From positions 16,187 through 34,462 of the forward strand of contig DNHA01000143.1 in the NCBI GenBank assembly GCA_003486025.1: a stretch of DNA of 18,276 nt, written 5' to 3'. The first letter of the stretch is position 1. Each line of letters begins with the position of its first letter. Positions 1 through 8,543 of the stretch are shown here, in pieces. This DNA is from Micrococcaceae bacterium (GTDB taxonomy: Bacteria; Actinomycetota; Actinomycetes; Actinomycetales; Micrococcaceae). The translations under genes were made by a program, and so were the position numbers. Below the pieces are notes generated by a model. The model saw only the letters and a list, made by a program, of their open reading frames with translations. It was not told the DNA's origin and did not search any database.

Positions 1-1302
1 ACCCAAATCGCCCAAGAAGTTGGAGCGATAGTTCCTGCGCTGCCTCAACAGCCGGGGATCGATATTCTGCGTCGCGTCCCGCCACGCCTGAAAACTCTTC
101 CGGCACCAGCTGCCCCTTTGCTTGTGGAGGGTAACGCTCAGATATACCCCGCTGTGGTTCAAACCCTTAAGGATCTTGATCACTCATATCTTGCCGTCCA
201 GGGTCCTCCGGGCACCGGAAAGACTTTTGTTGCTTCACATGTAATCCACGCGTTGGTCAATGAAGGATGGAAGATTGGGGTAGTCGCTCAATCCCACGCC
301 GTGGTTGAGAACGTCCTGCGTAAGGCCATCGAGGCTGGGGTGCACCCGGATCAGGTAGCTAAGGAAGTCAAGCATAAAGATCCAGTTCCGTGGACCGGCA
401 TAAGTCCCGCCTCACTCGATGAGGCTTTGAGTTCTCCGGATGGTGCCTTGCTCGGTGGCACGTCGTGGACCATGACCGGCAAGCGAATACCCGCTGGAAG
501 TTTAGATCTGCTCGTTATCGACGAGGCCGGACAGTTTTCCTTGGCCAATACCCTGGCGGTCTCGCGAGCAGCCCGAAACCTGTTACTGCTCGGTGATCCA
601 CAGCAGTTACCGCAGGTAACCCAAGGGACGCACCCGCAGCCGGTAGATGAGTCGGCTTTGGGCTGGCTCTCCGAGGGCCGTGCGGTCCTCCCTGAAGAGT
701 TGGGATATTTCCTGGCAACCTCATGGCGGATGCATCCAGAACTATGCCGAAAAGTTTCGGCACTGAGCTACGATCACAAGTTGTTTTCCGCACCAGCCGC
801 CGGGCACCGTGAGCTTGACCAATCGCATCCAGGCGTTGAAACTCATTTTGTGCACCACCAAGGCAATACGACCAGCAGCATCGAAGAAGCTACCGCCATT
901 GCGGAACTTGTCCGGGAACAGCTAGGCAAAACCTGGAATCCTGGTAGCGGGCAACAGATCCGGGAGCTGGCCCCGCGCGATATTCTCGTCGTGGCGGCCT
1001 ACAACGCACAAGTAAATTTGGTGCGTGAAGTGCTTGAGACCGAAAATCTTTCTGAGGTGCGAGTCGGCACGGTGGATAAATTCCAAGGCCAGGAAGCCCC
1101 GGTAGTGCTGGTGACCATGGCGTGTTCCAGCGCCCAGGACGCGTCCCGAGGCATCGAGTTCTTGCTCAACCGAAACCGTATCAACGTGGCCATCTCGCGC
1201 GGTCAATGGAAGGCAGTGATTGTGCGCAGCGAAGGATTGACGGATTTCCTTCCCTCAAATCCTGCGGCGCTTTCACAGCTAGGCGCATTTATGGCCCTTT
1301 AG
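1..1302 (+). CDS. TM0106-family RecB-like nuclease/superfamily I helicase, C-terminal part (5' end outside window)
   Basis: The frame is open from base 1, so this is the C-terminal 433 residues of a longer protein. Seen: Walker A GPPGTGKT at visible residues 68-75, a Walker B-like IDEAGQ near 173-177, GDPQQLPQV, GTVDKFQGQE, and a C-terminal RINVAISR motif. These are superfamily I (UPF1/Dna2-like) helicase motifs. In the TM0106 family this helicase half follows an N-terminal RecB/Cas4-like nuclease domain in proteins of over 1,000 residues; the nuclease half is not visible here. The likely role is ATP-dependent processing of nucleic acid ends in the cytoplasm, but the family is poorly studied and this is inference. 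A TTG at 118 could serve as an internal start, yet the open upstream frame reads as the same protein. It converges on the deacetylase gene with only 31 bases between stops and no visible terminator. Confidence 0.85.
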   Translation, partial: TQIAQEVGAIVPALPQQPGIDILRRVPPRLKTLPAPAAPLLVEGNAQIYPAVVQTLKDLDHSYLAVQGPPGTGKTFVASHVIHALVNEGWKIGVVAQSHAVVENVLRKAIEAGVHPDQVAKEVKHKDPVPWTGISPASLDEALSSPDGALLGGTSWTMTGKRIPAGSLDLLVIDEAGQFSLANTLAVSRAARNLLLLGDPQQLPQVTQGTHPQPVDESALGWLSEGRAVLPEELGYFLATSWRMHPELCRKVSALSYDHKLFSAPAAGHRELDQSHPGVETHFVHHQGNTTSSIEEATAIAELVREQLGKTWNPGSGQQIRELAPRDILVVAAYNAQVNLVREVLETENLSEVRVGTVDKFQGQEAPVVLVTMACSSAQDASRGIEFLLNRNRINVAISRGQWKAVIVRSEGLTDFLPSNPAALSQLGAFMAL

Positions 1303-1333
1303 CCAATACCCACGAACCGACCCTGCTCACTGG

Positions 1334-2599
1334 CTAACGTGCTGGGTCGATCACTTTTTCAACGTTGAAGAAACTATCCAACACCGGACGGTCTCCACGT
1401 TGTTCTTTGGCGAACTGCAAACCATCAATGTTGATTCGCATTTGCCGCTGATAGTCATCTCGTTGTTGCATCCAAGCAGTTATGGTCCCATCAACTCCGT
1501 AGAAATACTTGAACCCTTCTTCTTTCAGCAGCTTGTATTTAGCCCCGGAATAAGATCCGGTACGCGCAATATCTGAACCGAAGGGGTAAATAAACTGATC
1601 TGTCTTGCCTATGATCGGTTCAACTTCGTCTTTCCACAGCTTCATATCCCGTTTAAAACGCCCGAGGTCAACTGTGCCCGTCGCAATGTGCCCCCAAGAA
1701 TGTGAAGCAAAGACCCAACCTTCTTCTTTCATTGCGTTGGCGATCTTGGTTGCAGTTTCGCGATCCTTCTTAAGATTTTTGTGATCAGGATACTGGCTTG
1801 GCGAGGTGCGGTAACCGAAAACTCCGTTGTATCCAGTCATAGCGATAATTCCGCGAGCATCTCGATAGGAAAAGTCAGGATGGTCAGTAACGAAGTCATC
1901 TAGGATCGTGGTCACGTCGTAGGCACCAACGTGTTTTTCCCCGGAAGAATCTTCATATTCGTTACGGACTTTGCCCTTCTTGTCCAAAATCAACCGGTCG
2001 GCGAATCCATCACCCTGCATATATTCGTAATAGCTCAAATCATCGAGCGATAGCACGATCGGCTTCTTCCCTTCCGGAAGCATGATCTTTCGGTAACTCA
2101 TGTTCTTCTTCTTATCCAAGCCTGCAAAATCAGCCGGATTCACCAGAACAAAGTCACGGCTGTAAAGCTCGTCAAGGATGGCTTCGAATTCTTTTTCCGT
2201 CACCATGTAATCTTTGTAGCCCTGATCAGTGCTTTCATTGTCAAAGGCGCGCTTTGGATCAACTACTAATGAGTGGAAGAACAAATGCGGGATTTGATCC
2301 GGATGTTCCCACGCCTTCGCATCCTTCTTTTCGGTTTCTAGACCGCGGACAAGATCGTTAAGTTTTTTGCTCGGGTCATTTTTGGCAAGCGTGATTGCCT
2401 GGTCATAGTCATAACCGTCTGCCAGCTTATTGATCTGTGCCAAAATGCCTTGTTCGCGTTTCGCTTCCGCTTCGGCCTTCTGTGAGGCCTCGGCCTCCTG
2501 AGATGCACTGTTCACTGAAACTTCAGGGTCGCTTTGGTCACTACATCCGGTTAAGGCCAAGATGGTTGCAGCCACTACCGCGATCTTGATGAGTTTCAC
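1334..2599 (-). CDS. Secreted polysaccharide deacetylase-like lipoprotein (NodB/CE4 fold)
   Basis: This 421-residue protein starts with a lipoprotein signal peptide: positive n-region MKLIK, hydrophobic core, and lipobox LTGC with the predicted lipidated Cys19. Residues 28-50 are Ala/Glu/Lys-rich and probably form a linker or coiled coil. The rest resembles the NodB homology domain: LSLDD at 183-187 (motif 1, normally TFDDG), HSWGH at 300-304 (motif 2, the H(S/T)xxH metal site) and YPFG at 338-341 (near motif 3). Known CE4 enzymes use Asp and two His to bind a metal and remove N- or O-acetyl groups from peptidoglycan or other glycans. Activity on the cell envelope is inferred. The GTG start is supported by a GGGGAGGGG ribosome-binding site about 7 bases upstream. 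The gene is transcribed divergently from jetA across about 220 bases and shows no functional link to it. Confidence 0.85.
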   Translation of the reverse strand: MKLIKIAVVAATILALTGCSDQSDPEVSVNSASQEAEASQKAEAEAKREQGILAQINKLADGYDYDQAITLAKNDPSKKLNDLVRGLETEKKDAKAWEHPDQIPHLFFHSLVVDPKRAFDNESTDQGYKDYMVTEKEFEAILDELYSRDFVLVNPADFAGLDKKKNMSYRKIMLPEGKKPIVLSLDDLSYYEYMQGDGFADRLILDKKGKVRNEYEDSSGEKHVGAYDVTTILDDFVTDHPDFSYRDARGIIAMTGYNGVFGYRTSPSQYPDHKNLKKDRETATKIANAMKEEGWVFASHSWGHIATGTVDLGRFKRDMKLWKDEVEPIIGKTDQFIYPFGSDIARTGSYSGAKYKLLKEEGFKYFYGVDGTITAWMQQRDDYQRQMRINIDGLQFAKEQRGDRPVLDSFFNVEKVIDPAR

Positions 2600-2812
2600 T
2601 GTGCGCCCCTCCCCGGACGGTGATGATCCCCGTGGATCGATGATTTATCCATGCCATCACCTTGTTTTTGACCTTACACACTCTTCTCACAGCATTGAAC
2701 CCTGTGACGTGAATCCTGGCACAACAACTTGATTACAATTTTGATGCAGAAATTCTCACATGAACCTTCAGGCTCAATGGCTTAGAATTAGTAGGTTAGG
2801 CGTCGAAAGATC

Positions 2813-2817
2813 AAGGA
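2813..2817 (+). promoter_or_regulatory. Ribosome-binding site deciding the jetA start
   Basis: AAGGA sits 5 bases before the ATG at 2823. The upstream in-frame ATG at 2760 has no recognisable Shine-Dalgarno sequence, and the 21 residues it would add do not resemble the start of the DUF3375 family. A TACAAT hexamer at 2734-2739 and a TAGAAT hexamer at 2783-2788 are possible -10 elements, but neither has a convincing -35 partner. Confidence 0.5.
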
Positions 2818-2822
2818 TGTAC

Positions 2823-4283
2823 ATGCAGCCCTCGCATCGCGCGAATAGCTTGTGGCTTCAGTCCCAGCAGTTCAAGAGTTCGGCATCATATCGGCTTCTC
2901 ACCGCGCAGCCTTGGGCCGTAGCCTTTATCCGCTCGGAATTTACTGCAGACAAGCCACGTGTCGCCATGGAGCTTTTCCATGCTTCGTTGGACTCGTTTC
3001 TGAAATTAGCTCGTACCAGTGATGAACAGATACCGCAGACTTACTCTGCCCAAGATTTCGCGGAGTCATGGGTTAAACAAGGGATCTTGACTCGTCCCTT
3101 GATTGACGGGCATTTTGTGTATGAGCCAAGTGCCCAGACATTACGAACATTGCGCTTCTTGGCGGACTTTTCTACCGATGACTCGCATCTGAACTCCTCG
3201 CGACTGAACACGTTGTTGTCTTCGCTGGAATCCTTGGCGCACGAGACAGATCCAGACCCGCAAGCGAGAATCCGGGCTTTAGAATCGCAGATCGCCCTAC
3301 GCCAGGCACAGATTGATGAGTTGCGCACCGGGGATGCCCCAGCCGTGTTGTCTCGGGCCACCGCCCTTTCGGCTGCACGATCTGTCCTTGATTTGGCTTC
3401 TAGCCTTCCGGCAGATTTCCGTCGTATGCGCGATGGCGTTCAGGAGATGCTGTACTCCTTACGTGAAGATATCTTGGATGCGTCCACTGCTAAGGGTGTA
3501 GCCATCGGCCAGGTGCTGGAAGCCGACCGGCAACTTCGCTCAACCTCAGAAGGCGAAACCTTCCGCGGATTCACCGAGTTCCTCAACTCTCCGGATGCAC
3601 AACAACGGTTCCGTGCCGTGCTCTCCGAAGTACTTGAGCGAGATTTTGTTGACGACCTCGATACTCCGGAACGTCAGATTCTGACTAATTTGTTGCGTGA
3701 ACTACGCCGCCAGGCGGCTGAAGTTCATACCTCCTACGGCAAACTCTCCGAATCTTTGCATGCCTTCGTGCAATCAGAGGATTATCAACAGGCACAATTA
3801 CTACGCCACGCGGTACGTAACGCGGAGACTGCGATCATGAAGTCCGTGACGCTCAAACCGCGAAGTGGTTTGGCCCCGCTTGAGTTATTCGCTCCACAAT
3901 TCATGACCCTGGCGGGACTCGGAATATTTGACCCCTCCGAGCATGTGGCCCCGCCGCCATTGGCCTCGGCACCTGGATACAGCGTCTCCGATATCGTGCG
4001 CACCCCGTCGACTCCTAAAGCGGATATGCCATTCCTGCGCGAAGCGGTCACCGAGCAACTTGATGCTAGCCCGCACGAACAAGTACCGCTGGACACGCTG
4101 TTCCACGTTTTGCCTCAGACCCATCGCCATTTGAATACGGTGCGAGCCTTGATCGAGATTGGCCGCACGAATGGCGAATCGATGAGCGAAACACAGACGA
4201 TGACCCTCAACTTCAGACAGGTTGACGGCTCCGAACGCACCGCTATTCTGCCCGCTTTGACCTTTACCAAGGAGCCGCTATGA
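2823..4283 (+). CDS. jetA: Wadjet/Mks kleisin subunit JetA (MksF-like, DUF3375)
   Basis: This 486-residue protein matches the DUF3375 family, the kleisin (MukF/MksF-like) subunit of Wadjet complexes. Seen: an N-terminal helical region with the family's pattern of a short N-terminal helix followed by AVAFIRSEF; a middle helical segment rich in Glu/Gln/Arg around the IRALESQIALRQAQIDELR stretch; and the run LLRELRRQAAEVHTSYGKLSESL typical of the DUF3375 core. In known systems JetA bridges the SMC-like ATPase heads and recruits JetB. It is the first gene of the operon: its stop overlaps the jetB start (ATGA at 4280-4283), implying translational coupling. I prefer the ATG at 2823 because of its ribosome-binding site; an in-frame ATG at 2760 would give 507 residues. 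Confidence 0.85.
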   Translation: MQPSHRANSLWLQSQQFKSSASYRLLTAQPWAVAFIRSEFTADKPRVAMELFHASLDSFLKLARTSDEQIPQTYSAQDFAESWVKQGILTRPLIDGHFVYEPSAQTLRTLRFLADFSTDDSHLNSSRLNTLLSSLESLAHETDPDPQARIRALESQIALRQAQIDELRTGDAPAVLSRATALSAARSVLDLASSLPADFRRMRDGVQEMLYSLREDILDASTAKGVAIGQVLEADRQLRSTSEGETFRGFTEFLNSPDAQQRFRAVLSEVLERDFVDDLDTPERQILTNLLRELRRQAAEVHTSYGKLSESLHAFVQSEDYQQAQLLRHAVRNAETAIMKSVTLKPRSGLAPLELFAPQFMTLAGLGIFDPSEHVAPPPLASAPGYSVSDIVRTPSTPKADMPFLREAVTEQLDASPHEQVPLDTLFHVLPQTHRHLNTVRALIEIGRTNGESMSETQTMTLNFRQVDGSERTAILPALTFTKEPL

Positions 4284-4966
4284 CCAGCACCAGCTCGTAC
4301 GCTGCACCCATCACCGATCCGCTCTTTGACGGGGATCTCGGGAATTTCTCCTTAGAGCTACGTCAGCTGCTAGTGCGTCTATTGCGTGGCCCGTATCTGG
4401 ATGGGTCAGTCGATCCGGCTGCCTGGCAGTTGCTGCTGGACCAGCAACAGGTCGTCAGCGCTTATGTTTCGGAAATCTTCCTCTCGGTTACCTTGGATAC
4501 AGACCGAAAAATCGCGATGCTCACCCCGGCGCAGATCGATCATGTGCATACCACCCCGATCGCCCCACGCCGCGCGCTCAAACGAGACGAAACACTGCTG
4601 GCACTGCGTCTGCGTCTGTTATTGGAACAGCATTCTGGTACCGGCAGTGACGCTGTCCTTTCCCGGAATGCACTGCATGAAATTTTGGCTGAGCACCGAA
4701 GCGCCTCAGACCGTGATGATAAGCGTTTTGCTGAATCTTGCGATGCCGCGATAGCTCGCCTCAGCGCCTTGCGTTTGCTGACCGGCACCGAACTGGCCGA
4801 CGAATTCCGCATTTCCCCAGCACTGGCAATGGCACTTCCTATTACACGGATCGAAGATATCCCCCGATACATTGCCGCGATGGATGCCAATGAATCAACT
4901 CTGAATCTGCTTGCTGAAGGCACCGATGAGCTGTCCTTAGACTCGACCGAACTGGTTCAGGAGTAA
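4280..4966 (+). CDS. jetB: Wadjet/Mks KITE subunit JetB (MksE-like, DUF4194)
   Basis: This 228-residue protein fits the DUF4194 family, the small winged-helix (KITE, MukE/MksE-like) subunit that binds the kleisin in Wadjet/Mks complexes. Seen: an N-terminal LSLELRQLLVRLLRGPYLD-type segment, the YVSEIFLSVTLDTDRKIAML stretch typical of the first winged helix, an ALRLRLLLEQ helix, and an acidic C-terminus. The length is normal for the family. The start codon overlaps the jetA stop as ATGA. An AAGGAG ribosome-binding site lies at 4269-4274, five bases before the ATG. It is followed after three bases by jetC, so the three subunits are probably made in fixed proportion from one mRNA. The assignment rests on context as well as motifs, because KITE subunits diverge quickly. 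Confidence 0.85.
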   Translation: MTSTSSYAAPITDPLFDGDLGNFSLELRQLLVRLLRGPYLDGSVDPAAWQLLLDQQQVVSAYVSEIFLSVTLDTDRKIAMLTPAQIDHVHTTPIAPRRALKRDETLLALRLRLLLEQHSGTGSDAVLSRNALHEILAEHRSASDRDDKRFAESCDAAIARLSALRLLTGTELADEFRISPALAMALPITRIEDIPRYIAAMDANESTLNLLAEGTDELSLDSTELVQE

Positions 4967-4969
4967 TCC

Positions 4970-7900
4970 ATGAGTATTGAAATGACACTCCCGCTCGGTG
5001 GAGCGACTAATCCCGGACAGCATCGACTATCGCGGATTCAAATCGTTAACTGGGGCACTTTTCACGGCCTACACGATCTGGCCATCGACCGAGCCGGAAC
5101 TCTGGTGACCGGTCATCCAGGCGTGGGTAAATCCACCTTGTTTGATGCCATGGGACACGTATTCTTCGCAACCCCGAAACTCAACGAGTCAGCCAACGAC
5201 GCTACAGCGCGGGCTGACCGTCGAACAACTTTCTCCTACCTGCGTGGACGCAAGTTCAAGACCAGCACGGGTACCGTTTATCAACGCCCCGGCGCCACGT
5301 GGAGCGCGATCTTGTTGGGTTACGAGGACGGTCTAGGCAATACAGTGAGCCTTGGTGCCGTCTTCGACCTACCTGACGCTGGTCTGGAAAACCAGGTCTC
5401 CAAGCATTATCTGCTTTCCGAGTCCTCGCTAGATATTGCGGAACTGGAACACCACGGTCCTCGACGTTTTACTGTCTCCTCGTTGTCTAAAGCTTTGGAA
5501 CCTACCGAAGCATTCGACACTCATAAGGCTTTTATCGAACGTGTGCGCCGTCGCCTAGGTGTTGAAAGCGAGAAGGCTTTTGCTCTGTTAAGGACTTTGC
5601 AAAATGGTAAGGGCATGGCCAAGGGCGTTAACCAGTTCTTCCGCCACGAAGTCCTAGAAGAACCCACCACGTTAAAAGCGGCCGCCGCCGCGGTCGAAGA
5701 CTTCGCGCATCTGCGCGGCATCTATCGCCAGTTGGATACTGCACGCGCGCAACGCGATGTCTTGGCGCAGGTTCCGGGACAAGAGAAAACCTATCGCACT
5801 TTGGCCGAACGCATCGGCGCAACCGAGCAGTTGCTCAACAACGACATGCAGGAGCTTGAAACAAAGGTTCGTCACCACCTATTGCGCAACGACATGTCGC
5901 GTCATCAGGACGAGTTGTCACAGCTTAGGGACCAAGAACAAGATCTCGTGGAGCGCAAGAGCCAGACCGAAGACCAGCTCCGGTCCCTTGAAGCGGCTCA
6001 TGATTCCGCTGGTTCGGCCTCTTTGATGCTTTTAGAACGTGAGGCCGATTCGGCCCGCAAAGCGCTGTCAGAGAAAGAATCGGCATTGCGCGCGCTACAG
6101 GAACAGGTGACCGAAGCAGGCCTGAATTTTGAATTCAGCGCCACCGGACTTGATGAGTTGCGTGCCAACGCTACCCGGACCATGCAGCAGCTTGCCGCCA
6201 TTACCAAGGACGCGCAAACAGTCGAATACGAGGCCATGGCTTCGCTGATGTCGCTGCGCAAACGAGCAGAGACCCTGGACGAACAGATTCGTTCCTATCA
6301 ACGTCGTGGTACCAATATCGATGATCGTTCGGTTGCAGCCCGCCGCGCGATCGCTTCGGCCTGCTCGCTGAGCGAAGATCAGCTTCCGTTCGCTGGCGAA
6401 TTGATGGATGTCGCAGCAGATTCCACTATTTGGAGATTAGCTGCGGAAAAGGCCTTGCAGTCTTTGGCCCGGACGATTTTAGTTCCCGGCGAACTCCTGA
6501 ACCAAGTCACGCACGCTATTGATGAGCTCGATGGGTTGGGGCGAGTTCGTTGGGCTGACATTTCCGTCACCCCTCGGCAAACCGAAGCCGGACCAGCCGA
6601 TCTAGTAGCTAAGCTCGATTTTTCTTCCGGTGAAGCCGGTAGGTGGTTGCGCGCCAAGATCACCGCCGATTATCCGTTGGTTTGCGTCAAGAATGATGCA
6701 GCAATGCACGTCCATCCCAAAGCCATCACTCCTGCAGGAACAATCAAAACTGGCTCTGGCAGCTTTGAACGCGATACCCGCAATCTTCCGGCTTCGGACT
6801 ACCTGCTCGGTTTCACCAATGAATCCAAAATCTTAGAACTCCAGAATAAAGCTGTACTCCTTCAGGAGAAGATCCAGAAAGCACACCAGTCGGCGGATGA
6901 ACGTACCGCGGCGAAAAACAAGGTGCTCGCTAAGTCCCAGAGTTTGGCAGCTATCGTCGCGGACGAACGTAATTTTGCCCAGCTCGATGCCTCACCCGCC
7001 TTGGAAACACTTCGCCGCAGTGAGCAGAAGCTCGGTGATGCGTTAGCACTTTCGGGAGATTCTTCACAGATCCGGCAACAGATTGAAAGCGCCAAGGCGA
7101 CGTCGGATCAGTTAGTTGGCGATCTCGCGCTAGTCCGTTCGCGGGTTGGCGATTTGGAACGTCAGATAGACCGAGCCAAGCAGGTATTCGCATCCATCAA
7201 TGCCGTAGAAACTACCAGCGACTGGGTCCAATCAGCGCCTAGCTTCTTACGCGAACATGCAATTCTTGGTCCGATCCTGCGCCAAGTTGCCGCAGGTGAA
7301 TGCCCGCCAGCAGAGGCCATCGCAGAGGCCTTCGCGGAAGTAAAGATCCAGCTCGGCGGCCAGCTCAATGAGCTCAGCTCGCAACGCCATGAAGTCGGCG
7401 GGGCATTGAGCGAAACTTTTAAACGGTTCGCCCGTGAATTCGGAACTTCCCACGCTCAAACGCATGGTACGAGCCCGGAGGCGGCGGAACACTACGCCAG
7501 CCTGCACGGGCAGATCGTCGCGGACGGGTTACCGCACCACGAGGCACAGTTCCGCGAATACTTCGCGAATCGTTCCTACGAGCGTTTCAGTGATTTATTG
7601 CAGTTGCTCGATGAGGAACGCCGGATGATATCCGAGCGTATCAAGCCGTTGAACCAGATTCTTGCTGACGTCACCTTCGAACACGGTTCAATTCTGCGCC
7701 TGGAGGTTGAAAACTCCATACCTGTCGAGGCAGGGACGTTCCGCAAGGAATTGAAGGCAGCTCTCTACGATGCTTACACGACGAAGGAAGAACGCACGTT
7801 GGCGAAGTCCTATCAGGCTCTTGAGTCGTTGGTTTCCGCGCTGAGCGACCCTGGACTCAACGCATGGCGTTCAACAGTCTTGGACGTTCGGCAACACGTG

Positions 7901-8302
7901 GTGATTAGCTGCAACGAACACAAACCGAACGGTGAAATCGAAACCGGGTTGGAACCGGGAACGCTTTCCGGTGGTGAGGGGCAACGCTTCACTTCCTTCA
8001 TTATGGGCGCTGCCTTGGCTTATCAGTTGGGTTTCGCCTCGGCTGGTTTCACGTCCTATGGCACGGTAATGATCGATGAGGCCTTCATACAGGCAAACTC
8101 CGAATACGCCGCGGCCGGCATACGCGCCCTGCAAGAGTTCGGTTTTCATCTGGTGCTTGCGGCACCAGAAGACAAGATTGATTTGAGCCGTCATTTGGGT
8201 TCTATCACCGACATCATCAAGCATCCTGGTTCTAACATCTCTGGTTTTGTCACCACCGGACGGTCCCCCGCCATGGCGACAAGCATTACCTTGCGTAATT
8301 AG
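4970..8302 (+). CDS. jetC: Wadjet/Mks SMC-like ATPase JetC (MksB-like)
   Basis: This 1,110-residue protein has the full SMC-type layout. Walker A GHPGVGKS is at residues 48-55. Long Gln/Glu/Arg-rich coiled-coil segments cover about 245-440 and 600-740. A central hinge-like region begins with LPFAGEL at 472-478. The ABC signature LSGGEGQ is at 999-1005 and Walker B with catalytic Glu (MIDEAF) at 1034-1039. All ATPase residues look intact, so I expect an active DNA-translocating or loop-extruding motor. In type I Wadjet this motor extrudes small circular DNA and the JetD nuclease cuts it; in MksBEF systems lacking the nuclease it organises chromosomes. AGGAG at 4959-4963 precedes the ATG by 6 bases. 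A terminator lies 9 bases past the stop, and no jetD follows. Confidence 0.9.
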   Translation: MSIEMTLPLGGATNPGQHRLSRIQIVNWGTFHGLHDLAIDRAGTLVTGHPGVGKSTLFDAMGHVFFATPKLNESANDATARADRRTTFSYLRGRKFKTSTGTVYQRPGATWSAILLGYEDGLGNTVSLGAVFDLPDAGLENQVSKHYLLSESSLDIAELEHHGPRRFTVSSLSKALEPTEAFDTHKAFIERVRRRLGVESEKAFALLRTLQNGKGMAKGVNQFFRHEVLEEPTTLKAAAAAVEDFAHLRGIYRQLDTARAQRDVLAQVPGQEKTYRTLAERIGATEQLLNNDMQELETKVRHHLLRNDMSRHQDELSQLRDQEQDLVERKSQTEDQLRSLEAAHDSAGSASLMLLEREADSARKALSEKESALRALQEQVTEAGLNFEFSATGLDELRANATRTMQQLAAITKDAQTVEYEAMASLMSLRKRAETLDEQIRSYQRRGTNIDDRSVAARRAIASACSLSEDQLPFAGELMDVAADSTIWRLAAEKALQSLARTILVPGELLNQVTHAIDELDGLGRVRWADISVTPRQTEAGPADLVAKLDFSSGEAGRWLRAKITADYPLVCVKNDAAMHVHPKAITPAGTIKTGSGSFERDTRNLPASDYLLGFTNESKILELQNKAVLLQEKIQKAHQSADERTAAKNKVLAKSQSLAAIVADERNFAQLDASPALETLRRSEQKLGDALALSGDSSQIRQQIESAKATSDQLVGDLALVRSRVGDLERQIDRAKQVFASINAVETTSDWVQSAPSFLREHAILGPILRQVAAGECPPAEAIAEAFAEVKIQLGGQLNELSSQRHEVGGALSETFKRFAREFGTSHAQTHGTSPEAAEHYASLHGQIVADGLPHHEAQFREYFANRSYERFSDLLQLLDEERRMISERIKPLNQILADVTFEHGSILRLEVENSIPVEAGTFRKELKAALYDAYTTKEERTLAKSYQALESLVSALSDPGLNAWRSTVLDVRQHVVISCNEHKPNGEIETGLEPGTLSGGEGQRFTSFIMGAALAYQLGFASAGFTSYGTVMIDEAFIQANSEYAAAGIRALQEFGFHLVLAAPEDKIDLSRHLGSITDIIKHPGSNISGFVTTGRSPAMATSITLRN

Positions 8303-8310
8303 CCAGGCCG

Positions 8311-8349
8311 AAAAGGGAGGCAACGCAGTATTTGCGTTGCCTCCCTTTT
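8311..8349. terminator. Perfect 17-bp bidirectional intrinsic terminator after jetC
   Basis: The arms 8311-8327 and 8333-8349 are exact reverse complements (AAAAGGGAGGCAACGCA on the left) around a 5-base loop. Each strand therefore reads a GC-rich stem followed by TTTT. It lies 9 bases after the jetC stop and about 195 bases past the stop of the converging permease gene, so it can end transcription in both directions. It marks the end of the jet operon. Confidence 0.9.
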
Positions 8350-8376
8350 CCTGACTATGCCAGGTGCTCAGGTGCG

Positions 8377-8394
8377 TTCTCTGAAATCAGAGAA
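8377..8394. repeat. Short perfect inverted repeat between jetC terminator and permease gene
   Basis: TTCTCTGA and TCAGAGAA are exact reverse complements separated by AA. The gap is too short for a simple RNA loop without opening the inner pairs, and there is no T-tract. It could be a protein site or chance; no function is assigned. Confidence 0.35.
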
Positions 8395-8404
8395 ATTCGA
8401 AGGC

Positions 8405-8543
8405 CTAGATCATCAGATGCTTCGAGTCGAACCTGCCAATATTCCACTGTGGCAAGAACCAGCGTGCACGAGTAGCCTTATCCGTCGGCGGAGGGCCGAA
8501 CGAATTGAATTGCGACTCATCCGGCCCCGTTGGTGGATAGTTA
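8405..8543 (-). pseudogene. Possible 3' remnant of a lost gene (weak)
   Basis: Directly after the permease stop, the +1 frame on the minus strand stays open for 46 codons to a TAG at 8405-8407. It reads as a Pro/Asn/Gly-rich segment (PPNNNYPPTGPDESQF, then GPPPTDKATRARWFLPQW). This looks more like protein than random noncoding sequence, but it has no start codon with a ribosome-binding site. It could be the tail of a decayed gene or chance. I recognise no family, and there is no resemblance to JetD. Confidence 0.2.

Noticed and set aside
2760..2822. N-terminal extension of JetA from the ATG at 2760
   Set aside because: No ribosome-binding site, and the added residues do not look like the DUF3375 N-terminus; the ATG at 2823 has AAGGA at good spacing.
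8350..8543. Possible jetD remnant after jetC
   Set aside because: I read all plus-strand frames in the gap and saw no Toprim or DUF3322-like sequence; a terminator also separates it from jetC.
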